From Siphonodentalium dalli (taxonomy: Eukaryota; Mollusca; Scaphopoda; Gadilida; Siphonodentaliidae): 64,000 nt of DNA. The DNA lies in NCBI GenBank assembly GCA_032622095.1, contig CP136069.1, positions 184,313,122-184,377,121 of the forward strand, in the 5' to 3' direction. Each line of letters begins with the position of its first letter. Positions within the stretch are counted from its first letter, which is position 1. This document shows, one piece after another, positions 27,410-38,800 of the stretch. A program made the translations under genes and the position numbers. The notes below the pieces were generated by a model that was given only the letters and a program-made list of their open reading frames with translations, was not told the DNA's origin and did no database searches.

Positions 27410-27851
27410 TTAACCCTTTACCCAACAGAACGGCCCTGTGCCAATGTATTCTCTTATATATGCGAGTCGACCATAGGTCGCCTCGCATATATAAGAGAAT
27501 GCATTGGCTTAACACGTATTAAAAATGATAAAATTGTCAAAGAATGTAGAAAAATATTATAAAAATTGTTAAAAAATGTACGAAAAAATTATAAAATTGT
27601 TAAAGAATGTAAGAAAAAATTGTAAAATTAAATATTGTATTCTCTTATATATGCGAGGCGACCTACGGTCAATTCGCATATATAAGAGAATGCATTGGCA
27701 CAGGGCACAACTGTAGCCATCACAATGTGGTCAATGAACCGGTTCCAATGATATCCATATGTGTATGGTGTTATTGAGACAGACTGGAGATATTTTAGGC
27801 TGTTGAAGCTTTATTTGGGCGTTTTGGCCGTTCTGTTGGGTAAAGGGTTAA
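27410..27851 (+). mobile_element. piggyBac-type MITE, double-hairpin family, copy 4
   Basis: TTAA is present at both edges (27410-27413, 27848-27851), with CCCTTTACCCAACAGAACGG at the left and its inverse at the right. Hairpins lie at about 27440-27508 and 27634-27700; the second is damaged at its outer base (ATATTGTATTCTC). The asymmetric segment is at the right, the same orientation as the copy at 7416. Confidence 0.92.
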
Positions 27852-28350
27852 TTGAACAAACGTGAACTTTATGTAGACTATACCCCATAATTCAGTGAAG
27901 AAATTTACTGTTAAAGTTGACGTCGCCAATGACGTTGTTGATGTAATCTAGCTGTTTGTATTTTAAAGAACAATACAAATTGAACGTTTTAAAATCTTCT
28001 GTATTTTGCAATAATAATCGAATGGGTGTGCAATAAAGGTCAATGCAACAACATCTGAGTTATGAGATTGGATCTAACTAAAACAAATTTATGAAATATG
28101 TGCACCTATGTAGATAAAATTTGAATGCTTTCATATGAACAGAACATATATTTATTCGTGCATTAGATATAACAAAAGGCATATATATAACCGATTGCAT
28201 TTAATTATAAATTACAAAGAGAGTTATGCATCTGGCGTGAGAACCACTTTTCTTTTAATTCCATTAAGCCAGCCGTTGTAGGTAAACGTGGTTTCAGCAC
28301 CGGTGTCCATTCTGCGTAAAATCACCTGGAACAGAAAAGAATCGTCCATT
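27852..28350. other. Spacer between two MITE copies, no gene
   Basis: About 500 bp of AT-rich sequence separating two members of the same element family. No coding or repeat signal was recognised. Confidence 0.4.
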
Positions 28351-28750
28351 TTAACCCTTTACCCAACAGAAGTGCCCTGTGCCAATGCATTCTCTTATAT
28401 ATGCGAGTCGACCATAGGTCGCCTCGCATATATAAGAGAATGCATTGGCTTAACACATTAAAAATTATAAAATTGTTAAAGAATGTAAGAAAAAATGGTA
28501 AAAGGTGTTAAAAAAAGATTTTTTTTAGGCCAATGCATTCTCTTATATATGCGAGGCGACCTATGGTCGACTCGCATATATAAGAGAATGCATTGGCACA
28601 GGGCATAACTGTAACCATCACAATGTGGTCAAGGAGCCGGTTCCAATGATATCCATATTTGTATGGTTCTATTGAGACAAACCGAAGATATTTTAGGCTG
28701 TTGAAGCTTTATTTGGCCGGTTTTGGCCGTTTTGTTGGGTAAAGGGTTAA
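28351..28750 (+). mobile_element. piggyBac-type MITE, double-hairpin family, copy 5
   Basis: Flanked by intact TTAA on both sides, with CCCTTTACCCAACAGAA at the left and TTTTGTTGGGTAAAGGG at the right. Two hairpins lie at about 28380-28448 and 28530-28597. The AT spacer is shorter than in the copy at 7416, which explains the ~400-bp length. The asymmetric segment is at the right. Confidence 0.92.
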
Positions 28751-28834
28751 ACTGGTGACTGACACGACATATTAGACCTAAAGACACAAAACCAAACCCC
28801 ACACCTTCAAGATACAATAACAAAACATTTCTTC

Positions 28835-29236
28835 AAAATACGCTTTAGTTATCAGAATCGATTTATTGCAACAAAATAATGCTAACCACAGTCAACTATG
28901 GTATCAAATTTCACAAAACTTGTTATTTATCAACATTTTGTTCAAGAAATTATGGTCGTATTATCACTAAAGTATCACGAAATTTGACCGTAGTACCACT
29001 TGATTTTAGAGTTATCCATCTTCATCCGCAATTTTGTCCGAGACCATCGATTTGACCACGTGTTTCTGGGCCACATATTATTACACATCTCGAGAAATGA
29101 CAAACTTCAAAAATCGATATCTGATCACTCTGAGCTTTGATTGGTGGGTTCCTCGACTCGAATCAAATTTGTTCTACCCCCGAAGCCAAAGAAATAGTAA
29201 CCTAGGAGTCTATGATCGGATTGAGTACCTTTAAGA
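28835..29236 (+). mobile_element. Non-autonomous element of the GATTGAGTACCTTTAA-ended family, copy 2
   Basis: It carries ATAATGCTAACCACAGTCAA, GTTATTTATCAACA, GATTTTAGAGTTATCCATCT, TTCTGGGCCACATATTATTA and CTCGAGAAATGACAAACTTC, and ends GGATTGAGTACCTTTAAG. The same blocks occur in reverse at 12545-12938 and in part at 59505-59965. It has no coding capacity. Confidence 0.78.
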
Positions 29237-30536
29237 CGCTAATTATGGGGACTAATCAATTGTCAATGTTTGAATTTTCCCATAAATATTCAGCCATTTT
29301 CATAATTCGTTACACAGTAAAACAAGCTAGAAGATCAACGCTGTTCAAGTGATCAAAGCAGTTCCTTATATACAGCTACATTCGAAAACAAATTATATTA
29401 TATGCAGCCGACTCCACTAGACGGGTTTTACATCCGAGAAGCTTAATATATAATGTTCCGGTGTCTAGGCTTTTGAAATGTTTTGTATACAATGTCTGTG
29501 TCACACAAATGATGTACATCATTCACCGCCAGCTGTATTTTCCCGTCCTTCGTGTGGATATTGCCTCGCTGTTCTGGCGAGATGACAGGAGCTATGGGGA
29601 TATTTCGCGGAACAACTCACTTCGGGTTTCACGCGATGTGAGTTAATTTAAGAAATTGTAGTAGAACGAAGATTAATGTCCTATTCCCACAATATAACAC
29701 AAAAGGTGACATCCAATGTTTTTCTGTAGATATTTTCCAAGATTAGTAATATAACCAAGACATCAGGTATCGTTTGCAGAAGCTGTAATTTAATTTCCGT
29801 AATTATACAACAAACTGTTTTACACGAAATAATACGACAAATCAAAATAGCGGAATGACCGTAAACGGGTAACGGAAACAACTTCGATAAGAAAGGATTA
29901 TTCGGCAATGTCTGACGTTGCATATCTTCTACTATATACATATTATTTCGATGCCTTCAAGTTACTGAAGCTTATGTGGAGGGCCAGGTAGCTCGAGTAA
30001 CTCCAGTGGTGACTCCATGCAGTAGCGTTCTTTTGCACGTGTGCCGCGTGACGCACACATCGATCAAGGCGTGTACATGGATCGTAGGTCTCCACCGCAT
30101 GCGGGAACGTCTGTCATCTGAGCTCTGGTTTCGTTAGCATATAGCATTTTGTAAAGGGACACTAGGCACTCGTAGTATGTAAATATGTAAACGATATAAA
30201 TATATGTACAATACCTCTAATTTGAAGGATATGTAAAATAAATTAACTTTGTTCTCATATTCATTATTGATAGTTCTCCAATAAAAAAATTTCGCACGAT
30301 GAAACCATTTTTATGCAAACAAAACTGGTACAGTGATTCGTCAACAAATATCGCTAATCCAGTAGTAAGTTCAACTAGTTTAGTCTGAATACGATATTTA
30401 TAATATTGTTAAATACTTTGACATTTTCCAATGTTTACCGACAAGTGTTAGTTAAACTGTTTATTATCTGCTGCCTATAAAATAGCGGGAAATTACCGAA
30501 ACGTACATTGTTGTATGTATCTCTTAGAAGCCACCG
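29237..30536. other. Intergenic, nothing recognised
   Basis: Short frames only. No tandem repeat or element family was recognised in this stretch. Confidence 0.4.
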
Positions 30537-30934
30537 TTAACCCTTTACCCAACAAACCGGCCAAAAACGGCCAAATAAAGCTGCAACAGCCTAAATTATC
30601 TTGGGTCTGTCTCAATAAACCCATACAAATATGGATATCATTGGAACCGGCTCGTTAACCACATTGTGATGGTTACAGTTATGCCCTGTGCCAATGCATT
30701 CTCTTATATATGCGAGTCGACCATAGGTCGCCTCGCATATATAAGAGAATGCATTGGCCTAAAAAAATCTGTTTTAACACTTTTTACCATTTTTTCTTAC
30801 ATTCTTTAACAATTTTATAATTTTTAATGTGTTAAGCCAATGCATTCTCTTATATATGCGAGGCGACCCATGGTCGACTCGCATATATAAGAGAATGCAT
30901 TGGCACAGGGCCGTTCTGTTGGGTAAAGGGTTAA
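30537..30934 (-). mobile_element. piggyBac-type MITE, double-hairpin family, copy 6
   Basis: TTAA is present at both edges (30537-30540, 30931-30934). The ends are CCCTTTACCCAACA and TGTTGGGTAAAGGG. Hairpins lie at about 30690-30758 and 30836-30904. The asymmetric segment is at the left, so the copy is inverted relative to those at 27410 and 28351. It is among the best preserved copies. Confidence 0.93.
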
Positions 30935-31122
30935 ATATGATTTCGTTATTTCACTGTATATTTCGTTATATATCACTGTAGCCTGCCGGTGGTTTACGCG
31001 AGCGCAAAATTTGAAGACAAATTTTATAACCGCTCATTATATAGTAAATTGTCTGCAAACTTATCGGTTATACCCATAAGCTTATTCCAAACAAGAGTTA
31101 TTTCTTATAATTTAATCCAGGC

Positions 31123-31814
31123 AATACGCACAAGCTTGACTACCAAGAGATATCTTATCGGGGTCCACGATATGATGGCTCTTGGTATACAATCGCGACC
31201 ACGGGAGGCACGTGATGTTCGATTGAATATCAGAATGTTGGGTATCATATAATACCATATCCCATAATATGTCAAATATAGCGAAATATCGAAATATAAA
31301 ATAAAACGAAAAAGCGAAATAGGAAAATACATCGAAAATCGAAATAGGAAAATACAGCGAAATAGCGAAATAGCGAAATAGAACGAAAACTCGAAATAGG
31401 AACATATAGCGAAATAGCGAAATAGGGAGAAATATAGAACGAAATATATAAATATGAAATTATTTTTATAAACGAAATAACGGAGATATTTGAAAAGGTG
31501 TCTTTGACGAAATAACGGACATATTTGGAGAAGTGTTTTAAAGAGCGTTCCCCAAACCTCACCCAAACCCACCCGCCCAAGGGAAGAATTTGACTTATAT
31601 TTCTCCAAAGTTGATCTATTGTGGTGTTGCAATTTCTCATACAAATCGCCGTCATTTCGTCAAAAAAATTCTTTATAGAGTTATTACCCTTCAGATTAAA
31701 TATGATATTCAATCGAAAGCACGCGTGCCTCTCGTGGTCGCGATTGTATACCAAGAGCCATCATATCGTGGACCCCGATAAGATATCTCTTGGTAGTCAA
31801 GCTTGTGCGTATTA
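31123..31814. mobile_element. Inverted-repeat element with GAAATAGC-rich core
   Basis: Terminal inverted repeats of about 110 bp: left 31123-31231 (AATACGCACAAGCTTGACTA ... TCTTGGTATACAATCGCGAC) and right 31704-31814, its inverse with few differences. The core at 31275-31450 is an imperfect simple repeat of GAAATAGC/GAAATAGG words, which yields Phe/Tyr/Ile-rich frames on the minus strand that are not genes. No transposase. No clear target duplication could be read, so the superfamily is open. Confidence 0.85.
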
Positions 31815-31884
31815 GGTGCATATAACACACACAGAACCAACATTTTCTGTGCATAGCTGTAATAAATTGTCGAGAGCCAGTCTA

Positions 31885-32275
31885 AAAGCGCGCGAACTTA
31901 AATTACTACTTAAGTAGGACTTAATCTTGTTTTGTGAAACGCGTTCTTGAAACGGAAAAGTTACATCATAAGATCCACCTTAGATCTTAGATTAAGTCCA
32001 TCTTAACATAATCTTATGACATTGCTTCATGAAACAGGCCCCATATATCTCCGTAATTGCAAAATAACATTGGCCGCCATATTTGTGATCGATATGCCAC
32101 TTATCACGTGGGTCTTAACTTTAAGATTATCTTAAGACACCTCACACCAGTCTTAAAGTTAAGACAATCTTAAGTTCAGACCTTGTTCGTGAAACGCACT
32201 TATGACTGAAGTTTGAACTTATGACCATCTTAAGTCCCAACTATGTCATAAGTTGCTTTCATGAAACATGGCCCA
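31885..32275. repeat. Palindrome-rich dispersed repeat (CTTAAG / TTTCATGAAAC words)
   Basis: The segment is full of short inverted words, for example ACTTAAGTAGGACTTAAT, TTTAAGATTATCTTAAGA paired with TCTTAAAGTTAAGACAATCT, and two TCATGAAACA(T/G)GGCCC ends (about 32030 and 32264). This resembles a widespread animal repeat type ending in a GGCCC(T)GTTTCATGAA motif. It probably includes two adjacent copies. Family assignment is by resemblance only. Confidence 0.55.
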
Positions 32276-35200
32276 GATGAATCGAAGCCGCATGTAGACT
32301 ATGGACAATTGATTGGTTTTCACCAGACCGAGTGTGTAAAACTGACCACATATTTAATTGGTAAGAGAAAGTCGTCACTGATTGTAAATTTCTCGGGGCT
32401 GATTGTGTGTTATACATATAGTTCATTAGTTATATTGAGATTTTTCAAACTAATTGAACAAAATCACACGAAATTTGATAAATAGTCTGTAAGTTTTTAT
32501 CAGGTCAACGTGACTGTGTCTCTGTTTGCTTATTAACGCATATCGGGTGTATACTGGTCGACAACTTGTAGATAGCTATATATGTATCGCTGGACGTTTT
32601 ATAAATAGATAATTGTTTTTTCCGGTTGTAGGTCCCTATTTGCAGAAGTCTATTTGCTGAGGTTCCCGAATTCGCGGAGGTCGACTAAAATGGTCGAAAT
32701 ATATTGATTTTAAGGAGGGAACGGGTGCGTATATATGTCAATTGATACGTATTTTAAACAGATAATGACACAACCATCATAATAGTGGTTTGTTTTATCA
32801 ATCATATCATCATCATCATAATACTGACAATTTTGGCGACTATAGCATTATTTGCAATGCTTGTATACACATTAATTATATGTATCGTCATTCGATAGTT
32901 ACTTGTTTACATTAGTAAAAAGGGAAATAGTATTCAACCAACTGATAGCCTGAAAACAATGTATAACCCATTGGGAGCCCGTGAGGGCGTGAAGTGAATT
33001 GTGGGTAATTTTAATTTGAGTGCGCATGCGTGTTCTATTGGAGAAATCGCCTGATTTATACTGTTTTGCTATGAACTGTGATTAATACTTATTTGCTATG
33101 AAGGTTTTTTCATACAAATTATATTTTTATATTCAACAATAAACTAGTTTTTACTTAAGTCTTGCTGTCTTGTTGTTTTATGATATTGTAAGGAAGACTA
33201 ATCTGGCAGTGTCAAATTGAGCTATAGCGATCGGATACATGTATCTCACAGAACAACATATTTCGGGTGTTCGCGGGGTATGTATATATTAGCTGGATTA
33301 ATAGTTGCAATATGTAACTATATATTATGACCGCATTAATTGCTTTCAATGTTTAGATATAAACAATGGCTGGACCACTGTTCGTTAAAGGGTTTAAAGT
33401 GTACTCATTCCGATTACGGGGCCTCGATAGAGTCCCGCATCGTTATTTTTCGTCACTACCTCCCCGTTTGAGGAGTGGGTAATAAGATTTTATGGCGGGA
33501 ACACAATGACTCCGATTTTTGATCCGCATTTAGAGACTTCTGGTGTGTTGAATTAGAAACCTACAGTAATAAGCCGTATTTGTTTTTATAATTTGAAGGA
33601 TTAGTTGCTTTAACGGATTTCTGAGGTGGTGCATTCATGTGACCAATATATTTTATATTTTTTGTAATATAATTTATATTTATGCCTAATAATATAATCT
33701 TGAGGGCGTGACCATTTCTGATTATGGTTTTTTGTTGTTATATGTGTGGAAGTCAACACAATGTAGGTAAAATGTCGCCAGTGTTACCGGTTGTATCGGG
33801 TCATCAAGGGAGATAAACGCTGGCTACAGTTTGTCATGGTGTGTGCATGCGTGTCGCAGCTCTTATAAAGCGCCTCTAAAATGCCAGAACACATTAGACC
33901 CATCATGCATCTGTAGGTTATAGTGAAGTAATCATTCCCATAGGCCTCAGTGTTAACATATAATGGTCTTTGGACATTGAAATTGTTTGATCTAAAAGTA
34001 CTTAGGATTATAAAGTAATACGTGTATCAATGTAAAGTTTATTTAGGTATATAATCCAATAGAGTTGCAAAATATATATTTCGATATTTTTATTTGACAT
34101 AAACTCAATATCTGGGCATAGAGGTGATGTAAATTTAATGGAGGCCTAATAAAAAGGTTTAGGGTAGGCACCTTTAAGTTAGGGTAGGTATGGAGACCCA
34201 CAAACACACATATTTTTTAGTTTGGCCATTCGTATAGGATTACATATATATAATATATACAACGAGTCCCCAGTTTATAGCGAATTGTACAAAACTCGTC
34301 CAGTAAATTACGACTGAGCCGAGACCTTTGGACGAGTTGTTGATTACATTTATTACTTTATTTAAATGGCCTAAATTTAATTTAATTATTTTCAGTCACA
34401 CTCACAGACACCGATTCTTCTTAAATGAGATTATTACTAGCACCAAAGTATATCGATGCGCAGTATTCTCGTCCCCCCGATTCCGAATCACGTTTGCGCA
34501 GCAATAATACATTTGGGTACACCTGGCACTATTTCATGTTATGCAATGATCGTTGCGTATCATTATTATAGAAATGGGTTTAATGAATGGAATAAGGGTC
34601 CGATCACGTTTCAATGAGATATTGTTTAGCAACTAATACATTAAAGAACATTTTACCCGACCTAAATTCCTCGGTATGGACAACAACAATATCGTTACTA
34701 TTATGTCATTAGTGAGGTTCAGGTCCAGAAACCATTGGTTGCCGGTGGGAACTGATTCCTGGACAAACACTTTATCACAAGACAATATCCTCGTTATGCG
34801 GAGAGGGAATCGGAGATGAATTTTTTGTTTTATTCTAGTATGACCAAACCTGCACGAGCTGAGTTATATAAAGTCGTATTACTATAAAAGACCCAACACA
34901 TTGAAGCTAACGAACCTATTTAATAGCGGTAATAAACGAACGCTTACTGATCTAGCTTTATTAATTAAGAAAGCCCAATCAATATAACGATGAACTCCTG
35001 AGGCATACCAAAAAAAAATCATATATACCAAACCTACACAAACCCTCTGATTACTGACCAGATATATGATATCACATAGCATATTGTCGTGTAAGATTCA
35101 TTTCATACATAGGAGACACTAGAGAAAATGGCAGACAGACAAGCGTTATATTGTTAGTGAAAGAGATGACTTCTCAAATAATATTGTTGCATTAGGAATG

Positions 35201-35550
35201 TAAAAGAACAACATTTTAACATGGGTACATATACTTACTTTGACCCCTAAATTGGTAAGGATCAAAATCTGTGTTCGTGATTTTTCTCCCAGACCCCTGA
35301 ACAAATTGTGGGATGAGTCGATGTACCGTGGCGGCAGTTATAATGTGGTTAGTTTTTCAAAATTAAATTAAAAAATTTAAATGTTTATAAAAAAAGAAAG
35401 ATTTAATACAATATTTGTTTATTGTTTTTTAATTGAGCCACAATTCGGAAGTATTTGACTCAGTGACATCATTCGAACAAAACTGAATGTGAGTTACCTA
35501 GGGAACATCCACATGAAATATGAACCTATTCGGTCATATGTATCTAGAGA
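32276..35550. other. Intergenic, no gene seen
   Basis: No recognised coding region or RNA gene over about 3.3 kb. A stretch near 34258-34340 (GAGTCCCCAGTTTATAGCGA) is related to 9606-9690, indicating a dispersed repeat. Confidence 0.45.
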
Positions 35551-35554
35551 AGAT

Positions 35555-35612
35555 GTTCAAAGAAATGTTGACGGCGGATGGACGGATGGACGGATAAATG
35601 GTTCGATGGACG
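35555..35612. repeat. GGAC/GGAT-rich simple repeat
   Basis: A short run of GGATGGACGGATGGACGGAT-type words. Such ACGGACGGA-like tails often end dispersed repeats in lophotrochozoan genomes; a related word lies at 61090-61105. Confidence 0.6.
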
Positions 35613-35639
35613 ATGAGTGCTGATTAGCTAAAAAGCATG

Positions 35640-35828
35640 TGTCGGTGCATTCTCTTATAATATATATGGGAGTCTTACAGTCACATGACAGGGAACTTCG
35701 CATCTATAAGAGCATGCTCTGGTAAACAATGTTAAGGTAAATATTGTTAGACCAATATAGTCTCTTATATATGCGAGAATATACTGGGATATAGGAGATT
35801 CGCATATACAAGAGGCTGCATTGTCATA
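35640..35828. repeat. Decayed pair of MITE-type hairpins bordering the satellite
   Basis: Two degenerate versions of the 69-nt hairpin found in the MITEs. The first (about 35643-35722) reads GTGCATTCTCTTATAATATA ... CGCATCTATAAGAGCATGCT. The second (about 35752-35828) reads CCAATATAGTCTCTTATATA ... TTCGCATATACAAGAGGCTG. The outer end of the second hairpin stops where the 35-bp satellite begins. No TTAA-CCC end is left. Confidence 0.65.
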
Positions 35829-38800
35829 GGTACGCCGTACAGACCGTGACAGGGTTCTTCATTGTTAGTGGTACGCCGTACAGACCGTGACAGAGTTCTC
35901 CATTGGTACGCCGTACAGACCGTGACAGGGTTCTCCATTGGTACGCCGTACAGACCGTGACATGGTTCTCCATTGGTACGCCGTACATACCGTGACAGGG
36001 TTCTCCATTGGTACGCCGTACAGACCGTGACAGAGTTCTCCATTGGTACGCCGTACAGACCGTGACAGAGTTCTCCATTGGTACGCCGTACAGACCGTGA
36101 CAGGGTTCTCCATTGGTACGCCGTACAGACCGTGACATGGTTCTCCATTGGTACGCCGTACAGACCGTGACAGGGTTCTCCATTGGTACGCCGTACAGAC
36201 CGTGACAGGGTTCTCCATTGGTACGCCGTACAGACCGTGACAGAGTTCTCCATTGGTACGCCGTACAGACCGTGACAGGGTTCTCCATTGGTACGCCGTA
36301 CATACCGTGACAGAGTTCTCCATTGGTACGCCGTACAGACCGTGACAGGGTTCTCCATTGGTACGCCATACAGACCGTGACAGGGTTCTCCATTGGTACG
36401 CCGTACAGACCGTGACAGGGTTCTCCATTGGTACGCCGTACAGACCGTGACAGGGTTCTCCATTGGTACGCCGTACAGACCGTGACAGGGTTCTCCATTG
36501 GTACGCCGTACAGACCGTGACAGGGTTCTCCATTGGTACGCCGTACAGACCGTGACAGAGTTCTCCATTGGTACGCCGTACAGACCATGACAGGGTTCTC
36601 CATTGGTACGCCGTACAGACCGTGACAGGGTTCTCCATTGGTACGCCGTACAGACCGTGACAGGGTTCTCCATTGGTACGCCGTACAGACCGTGACAGGG
36701 TTCTCCATTGGTACGCCGTACAGACCGTGACAGGGTTCTCCATTGGTACGCCGTACAGACCGTGACAGGGTTCTCCATTGGTACGCCGTACAGACCGTGA
36801 CATGGTTCTCCATTGGTACGCCGTACATACCGTGACAGGGTTCTCCATTGGTACGCCGTACAGACCGTGACAGAGTTCTCCATTGGTACGCCGTACAGAC
36901 CGTGACAGAGTTCTCCATTGGTACGCCGTACAGACCGTGACAGAGTTCTCCATTGGTACGCCGTACAGACCGTGACAGAGTTCTCCATTGGTACGCCGTA
37001 CAGACCGTGACAGGGTTCTCCATTGGTACGCCATACAGACCGTGACAGGGTTCTCCATTGGTACGCCATACAGACCGTGACAGGGTTCTCCATTGGTACG
37101 CCGTACAGACCGTGACAGGGTTCTCCATTGGTACGCCGTACAGACCGTGACAGGGTTCTCCATTGGTACGCCGTACAGACCGTGACAGGGTTCTCCATTG
37201 GTACGCCATACAGACCGTGACAGGGTTCTCCATTGGTACGCCATACAGACCGTGACAGGGTTCTCCATTGGTACGCCGTACAGACCGTGACAGGGTTCTC
37301 CATTGGTACGCCGTACAGACCGTGACAGGGTTCTCCATTGGTACGCCGTACAGACCGTGACAGGGTTCTCCATTGGTACGCCATACAGACCGTGACAGGG
37401 TTCTCCATTGGTACGCCATACAGACCGTGACAGGGTTCTCCATTGGTACGCCGTACAGACCGTGACAGGGTTCTCCATTGGTACGCCGTACAGACCGTGA
37501 CAGGGTTCTCCATTGGTACGCCACACAGACCGTGATAGGGTTCTCCATTGGTACGCCATACAGACCGTGACAGGGTTCTCCATTGGTACGCCGTACAGAC
37601 CGTGACATGGTTCTCCATTGGTACGCCGTACAGACCGTGACAGAGTTCTCCATTGGTACGCCGTACAGACCGTGACAGGGTTCTCCATTGGTACGCCGTA
37701 CAGACCGTGACAGAGTTCTCCATTGGTACGCCGTACAGACCGTGACAGAGTTCTCCATTGGTACGCCGTACAGACCGTGACATGGTTCTCCATTGGTACG
37801 CCGTACAGACCGTGACAGAGTTCTCCATTGGTACGCCGTACAGACCGTGACAGAGTTCTCCATTGGTACGCCGTACAGACCGTGACAGGGTTCTCCATTG
37901 GTACGCCGTACAGACCGTGACAGGGTTCTCCATTGGTACGCCGTACAGACCGTGACAGGGTTCTCCATTGGTACGCCGTACATACCGTGACATGGTTCTC
38001 CATTGGTACGCCGTACAGACCGTGACATGGTTCTCCATTGGTACGCCGTACAGACCGTGACAGGGTTCTCCATTGGTACGCCGTACAGACCGTGACATGG
38101 TTCTCCATTGGTACGCCGTACAGACCGTGACAGGGTTCTCCATTGGTACGCCGTACAGACCGTGACAGAGTTCTCCATTGGTACGCCGTACAGACCGTGA
38201 CAGGGTTCTCCATTGGTACGCCGTACAGACCGTGACAGGGTTCTCCATTGGTACGCCGTACAGACCGTGACAGAGTTCTTCATTGTCATTGGTACGCCGT
38301 ACAGACCGTGACAGGGTTCTCCATTGGTACGCCGTACATACCGTGACATGGTTCTCCATTGGTACGCCGTACAGACCGTGACAGGGTTCTCCATTGGTAC
38401 GCCGTACAGACCGTGACAGGGTTCTCCATTGGTACGCCGTACAGACCGTGACAGGGTTCTCCATTGGTACACCGTACATACCGTGACAGGGTTCTCCATT
38501 GGTACGCCGTACAGACCGTGACAGAGTTCTTCATTGGTACGCCGTACAGACCGTGACATGGTTCTCCATTGGTACGCCGTACAGACCGTGACAGGGTTCT
38601 CCATTGGTACGCCGTACAGACCGTGACATGGTTCTCCATTGGTACGCCGTACAGACCGTGACAGGGTTCTCCATTGGTACGCCGTACAGACCGTGACAGG
38701 GTTCTCCATTGGTACGCCGTACATACCGTGACAGGGTTCTCCATTGGTACGCCGTACAGACCGTGACAGAGTTCTTCATTGTCATTGGTACGCCGTACAG

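Noticed and set aside
31105-31754. Phe/Tyr/Ile-rich minus-strand frames resembling a membrane protein
   Set aside because: The hydrophobic composition comes from the GAAATAGC simple repeat inside an inverted-repeat element.
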